Shown one piece after another: positions 60,682 through 64,000 of a stretch of DNA of 64,000 nt (position 1 is its first letter; each line of letters begins with the position of its first letter). The notes under the pieces are model-generated. The model saw only the letters and a program-made list of their open reading frames with translations. It had not been told where the DNA came from and made no database searches. The translations under genes and the position numbers were made by a program. This DNA is from Malania oleifera (lineage: Eukaryota; Streptophyta; Magnoliopsida; Santalales; Ximeniaceae): the NCBI RefSeq assembly GCF_029873635.1, contig NC_080423.1:99510991-99574990 (forward strand). Reading direction: 5' to 3'.

Positions 60682-63600
60682 TGTGACGCCCTGATTTTCG
60701 TACAATTTTTTTAAAAAATAAATAAATTTTAACTCGTCATAAACAACATCCATAAATCGATCACGTCAACAATCCTACTATCATTCATACGACCGGGTAA
60801 AAAGTTATTTTATTTATATAACCTAACAGCGGAAGACAGTATATACATAACAGTCAGAATACAACACCCAGAGTATCAACATACATATATGTACAGATCC
60901 ATCACATACCCCAAAAATAACTCAACTATAAGGAAATTACACCTCCCTAGTCCAAGAACTCACCCTGTGTGTCAGGTCCCAACTCCCTATGATCACGAAG
61001 CTGTATCACCTAGCTTATCCCTGTTCCTTGAAAAATTTAGATAATTTGGGTGAGACACATCTCAGTAAGAAGGAATAAATTATTTACAGTGTGTGGCCAT
61101 ATGAGTTCAGTTATAACATGCTTTATTTTTCAAAACAACATTTCATCTGAGAAAATGCACTGATATTCACATTCTCATAATCATATAGATATGCAACACA
61201 AGCTTTTATAAGTTTTAAAACCATTTCTCAAATTCAATGATTTCCATCACATAATTATCCGTGAAGTGTAGTGACTCGAAAAATAATAGTATTTAAATAA
61301 TAAGAGAGAGGAAAATGGGAATAGGAACAGAAGAAGGCAGTAGACTTTGTCGACGACATTGCATTTTGGAGAATATAATTTTAGGAAACTACCAGGCTTC
61401 GTCGACAAATGCAGGATTTCACCGATGAAGTTCTTCAGGATTTCGTCGACGAGGTCCCATTTTGTCGATGAGAAAATACCGAGCGAAGGTTTTGGGCTGC
61501 TCTGAATTTCGTCAACGAAGGGTAAGGTTCATCGACGAATTTACTAAAGGACTCGTCGATGAGGTGACGTGTCTCGTCGACGAATCTGGCCCTATAAATA
61601 GTCAAAAATTGGATTTTTATCACATTTTCAAGCTTCTCTCTCTCCTCTCTCTCTTCTACAGGCTCTCTCCCTTCTCTCTTTGATTTTGGCCCCGCCAGTC
61701 ACCTGATCGACAATCCGAAGCCACCACAACGCTCCTGGCCAAGTTCTCTATAAGTTTGTCAAAGCGGATCTTTGGTGAAACGAAGTTGGATTTCATTCCA
61801 AATTCAGGGTAAGACCTTTTTATCCATTTTTGGCCTTATAACAGTTATAGGAAATAATGTAGGCAAAGAAATCTTGATATTTTGTTCTAGCAAATGTTGT
61901 TTTCAGGGTGTTATGTAGGAGGCGCTGCGGGTGTTAGCCAGTGAACCATAGAGGCTTTCTAGTAGTCAGGTAAGGGAAATATGCTATGCTAGGTAATTTT
62001 AAAATATTATACAGTTTATTAAATTATGAATATTATGTATTAAGGTATGGTGTGGCTTGAGAATAAGAATATAGTATGGAGATATGTTTTACGAATTTCA
62101 GTACCATTGATTTTATGAATTTCAGTACCATGATTATACGAATTCTAGTACCATGATTATGCGAATCTCAGTACCATGATTATACGAATTTTAGTACTAT
62201 GGTTATGCAGTTTCAATGTTATGATTATATAGTTCTCAGTATTATGACGTATGAATTACAGTTACAGTTTATTCAGTATCATTGTTATTACGGTTATTTC
62301 AGAATCATGGTAAATCAGATAGTTGTATATAGAGATATATTATATAGTATCAGACCCTGTTGGACCATACAATAGAGCACGTTACCATTGCTACAGATAT
62401 TATGTTATGTTATAAGTGTAACCACATATTTAGATAATACGTGGTAGTAGGTTGATCACCTAGGCCCTTGACGTGGACAGGCTCTCCATCAGATATGGGT
62501 TGAGGTGGGCAGATCAGACCAATGGAGTATAGTGATTTACCTTGGTCGGCTAGCTAGTGTAGATCCCGCCTACAGGCCACACAACCCTGTCATGAGGGGT
62601 TAAATCATGACACACAGTTATCCACAGGAAAAGTTTTCAGTTACTATTACGTATGTACAAATTTTCAGAAACAGGGAACATACTTATGTACACTAGAAGT
62701 ATTTTGAATAGTAACCTACAATACTGTTATGTTAAGCAACATGGAAAGGGTGGTGTATTTTTTTACTTGTACTGTACTTACGTATCCAATTATACATGAT
62801 TATATAAAAACAGATTTTTATAATACTGTAGCTCATTTGCCACACACTAGTAATCGCATATTTCGTCTTACTGAGCGTTGGCTTATCCTAGTGTTGAATC
62901 ATTTTTCAGGTGATCTAAGTAGGCGAGCAGACCAGACTCGCAGATAGAGGGGCTTTAGTAGTGCCCTGTCAGTGAAGTGAGTATTGTGGAGGATTTTTGT
63001 ATATCCCAGCATAGTTGAGGGTATTTTGGGGAACAGATATATGTGTATATTTGGGGAAACATGTTAGTACTCTGGTATTGTATATATATATTTACATATG
63101 GTTATGTTTACTTGATTTCTACTTCTCGTTGCTTAGGTTAATGATTGGGTTTACCCCCAGTATGGTATCAGAGCATGTAGATTATCATAATATATATAAA
63201 ATAAAAAAAACATGGAAATTAAGCAGGTCGTTACACGAAGTTCTTGAGAATAGGGAAGATTACCCGCCTATATAGGTAGTCCCTCTGCCCTAACACATTA
63301 TGCAGCCAAGAATGGCCACATCTAATACCTATCAAGGCACTCACCTTACTCAGTAAGCCCTCAGGAAGAGAGTTTCACTTCGCCTCAATTATTTATATTA
63401 TTAACTCACACAGTTCTATTTCTCAATTTAATCATTTTCTGTTTCTCAATTTTCATTCTTTCTTTCATTTCTCATTTTAGCCAATTTTATCATTCTTTCA
63501 CTTTCTATTTCCATTTTACTTTCCGGCTCATGAGTATCCTTGGTATCAAATACCAACATCGCGTCAGTATCTCATGGCCATCTTGAGGATCTTTCTATCC

Positions 63601-64000
63601 ACGCCATGCTTCCCCCCATGGTCAAGGTTATGTGGCCCAAAGGTTGGATCTAACCGCAGTTGGCTGACCCGGTTAGATCAAAGTATCATATCACATATCG
63701 TGACTGTAGTATGACTGGCCGACCTATAACCCTTATTCGGACTCAGGGGGCCCAACAACCCTACAAAATAGCACAGTCGACTGTCACGCCACATGCTCCA
63801 AGAGTTCGTGTGGTTGCACTAACACCATTAGCAACGATACCATGCTCAATATCATAACCATCCATCAGGGTTCACTACTATATACCCGCTGACATTTCAT
63901 CAATCCTATTTCAGTATATTATAATTCAGTTCAACATAAATATTCTCATCATTTTCTGTGCACATTTTATCAACTTGTAATAATATATATCATATTTCAC
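60682..64000 (-). mobile_element. Family C LTR copy 2 (split, right end off the window)
   Basis: 60682-61266 and 63236-64000 are the two parts of one LTR, minus orientation, beginning on the left TGTGACGCCCTG. The left part keeps TGAGA-CACA-TCTCA (61051-61064) but the acceptor reads TTCAAG. The right part has the GAGTAAGG block (63236-63400) and, where copy 1 has its minisatellite, a GGCCC...-type module (63605-63880). It interrupts gypsy E pol; whether it is solo or part of a full element cannot be seen. Confidence 0.82.
61267..63235 (+). mobile_element. Family D LTR copy 2, near-solo
   Basis: 1969 bp, TGTAGTGACTCG ... GGTCGTTACA, flanked by TGAAG (61262-61266) and CGAAG (63236-63240). Ordered marks: CGTCGACGA palindromes (61342-61585), CCTATAAATAG (61591-61601), CT-rich leader, CAG|GTAAGGG (donor 61970), 24-bp CAGTACCATGATTATACGAA repeats (62095-62240), GCCACACACTAG (62840), TGAGC-GTTG-GCTTA (62872-62885) and ATTTTTCAG (62909). 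A primer-binding-site-like TGGTATCAGAGC lies at 63170-63181, 54 bp before the right end. Confidence 0.88.

Larger units (their letters stand above)
46212..64000 (-). mobile_element. Copia G: copia element inserted in a P450 fragment, right end off the window
   Basis: The 3' LTR (46212-46735) is followed on the right by a polypurine tract and minus-strand RNase H, RT and pre-RT sequence in separated blocks (46736-47668, 48569-48706, 53880-54738, 57365-57936). Interruptions are a TRIM (47669-48568), copia H (48707-53879), a solo LTR (54739-57364) and a gypsy stack from 57937. Its integrase, gag and 5' LTR must lie beyond base 64000. Reading frames join across each insertion when one target-site copy is removed. 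Confidence 0.85.

Noticed and set aside
1-64000. tRNA, rRNA or other host non-coding RNA genes
   Set aside because: I found no cloverleaf with A and B boxes or rRNA sequence. The TGGTATCAGAGC matches are retroelement primer-binding sites.

Overview
The window is nuclear DNA of a dicot plant. The evidence is an intron-split cytochrome P450 of the CYP72A kind, plant-type LINE, copia and gypsy elements, TRIMs primed by initiator-Met tRNA, and AT-rich DNA with GA, TTA and TA microsatellites. I cannot name the species. The only intact host gene I can support is the P450 at 15159-17396. Nearly everything else is nested retrotransposon sequence, much of which can be untangled from 5-bp target-site duplications (TSDs).

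Layout. 1-4700: minus-strand LINE remnant, 3' end outside the window. About 4730-13560: remains of a minus-strand Tekay-like gypsy element broken by a 5'-truncated plus-strand copia element whose 3' LTR (11322-13249) is complete. 13563-15158: host spacer. 15159-17396: CYP72A gene. About 17640-21110: very old minus-strand TRIM with a plus-strand LINE inside it. 21615-44953: one minus-strand copia element (copia F; TSD AATTG both sides) stretched to 23 kb by four insertions: a gypsy-type LTR (23073-25031), a solo LTR (25717-27650), a non-coding element with 2.6-kb LTRs (29393-39425, itself holding two solo LTRs), and a young chromodomain gypsy element (40310-44544). 45892-46211: fragment of a second CYP72A copy. 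46212 to beyond the right edge: minus-strand copia element (copia G) holding a triple-LTR TRIM, a plus-strand copia (copia H), a solo LTR (54739-57364), and a gypsy stack from 57937 to the window end.

The most interesting signal lies in the long non-coding LTRs. At least five LTR families, labelled A to E here, differ strongly in sequence but share one layout: a CT/GA-rich leader, one or two GTAAGG or GTGAGT donor-like sites, a GCCACACACT box, a 14-nt inverted repeat (TGAGA-N4-TCTCA or a covarying form), and a pyrimidine-rich CAG acceptor 23-26 nt after it. This looks like a conserved intron of about 0.9-1.3 kb inside the LTR. A second pattern is a cluster of short palindromes upstream of a CTATAAATA-type TATA box in several copia and gypsy LTRs, with a different palindrome in different families.

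The P450 gene encodes a complete 510-residue monooxygenase and has one GC-AG intron. The second P450 copy lacks exons 1-3 and is cut in exon 4 by copia G, so the rest of it should lie just beyond that element, to the right of this window.
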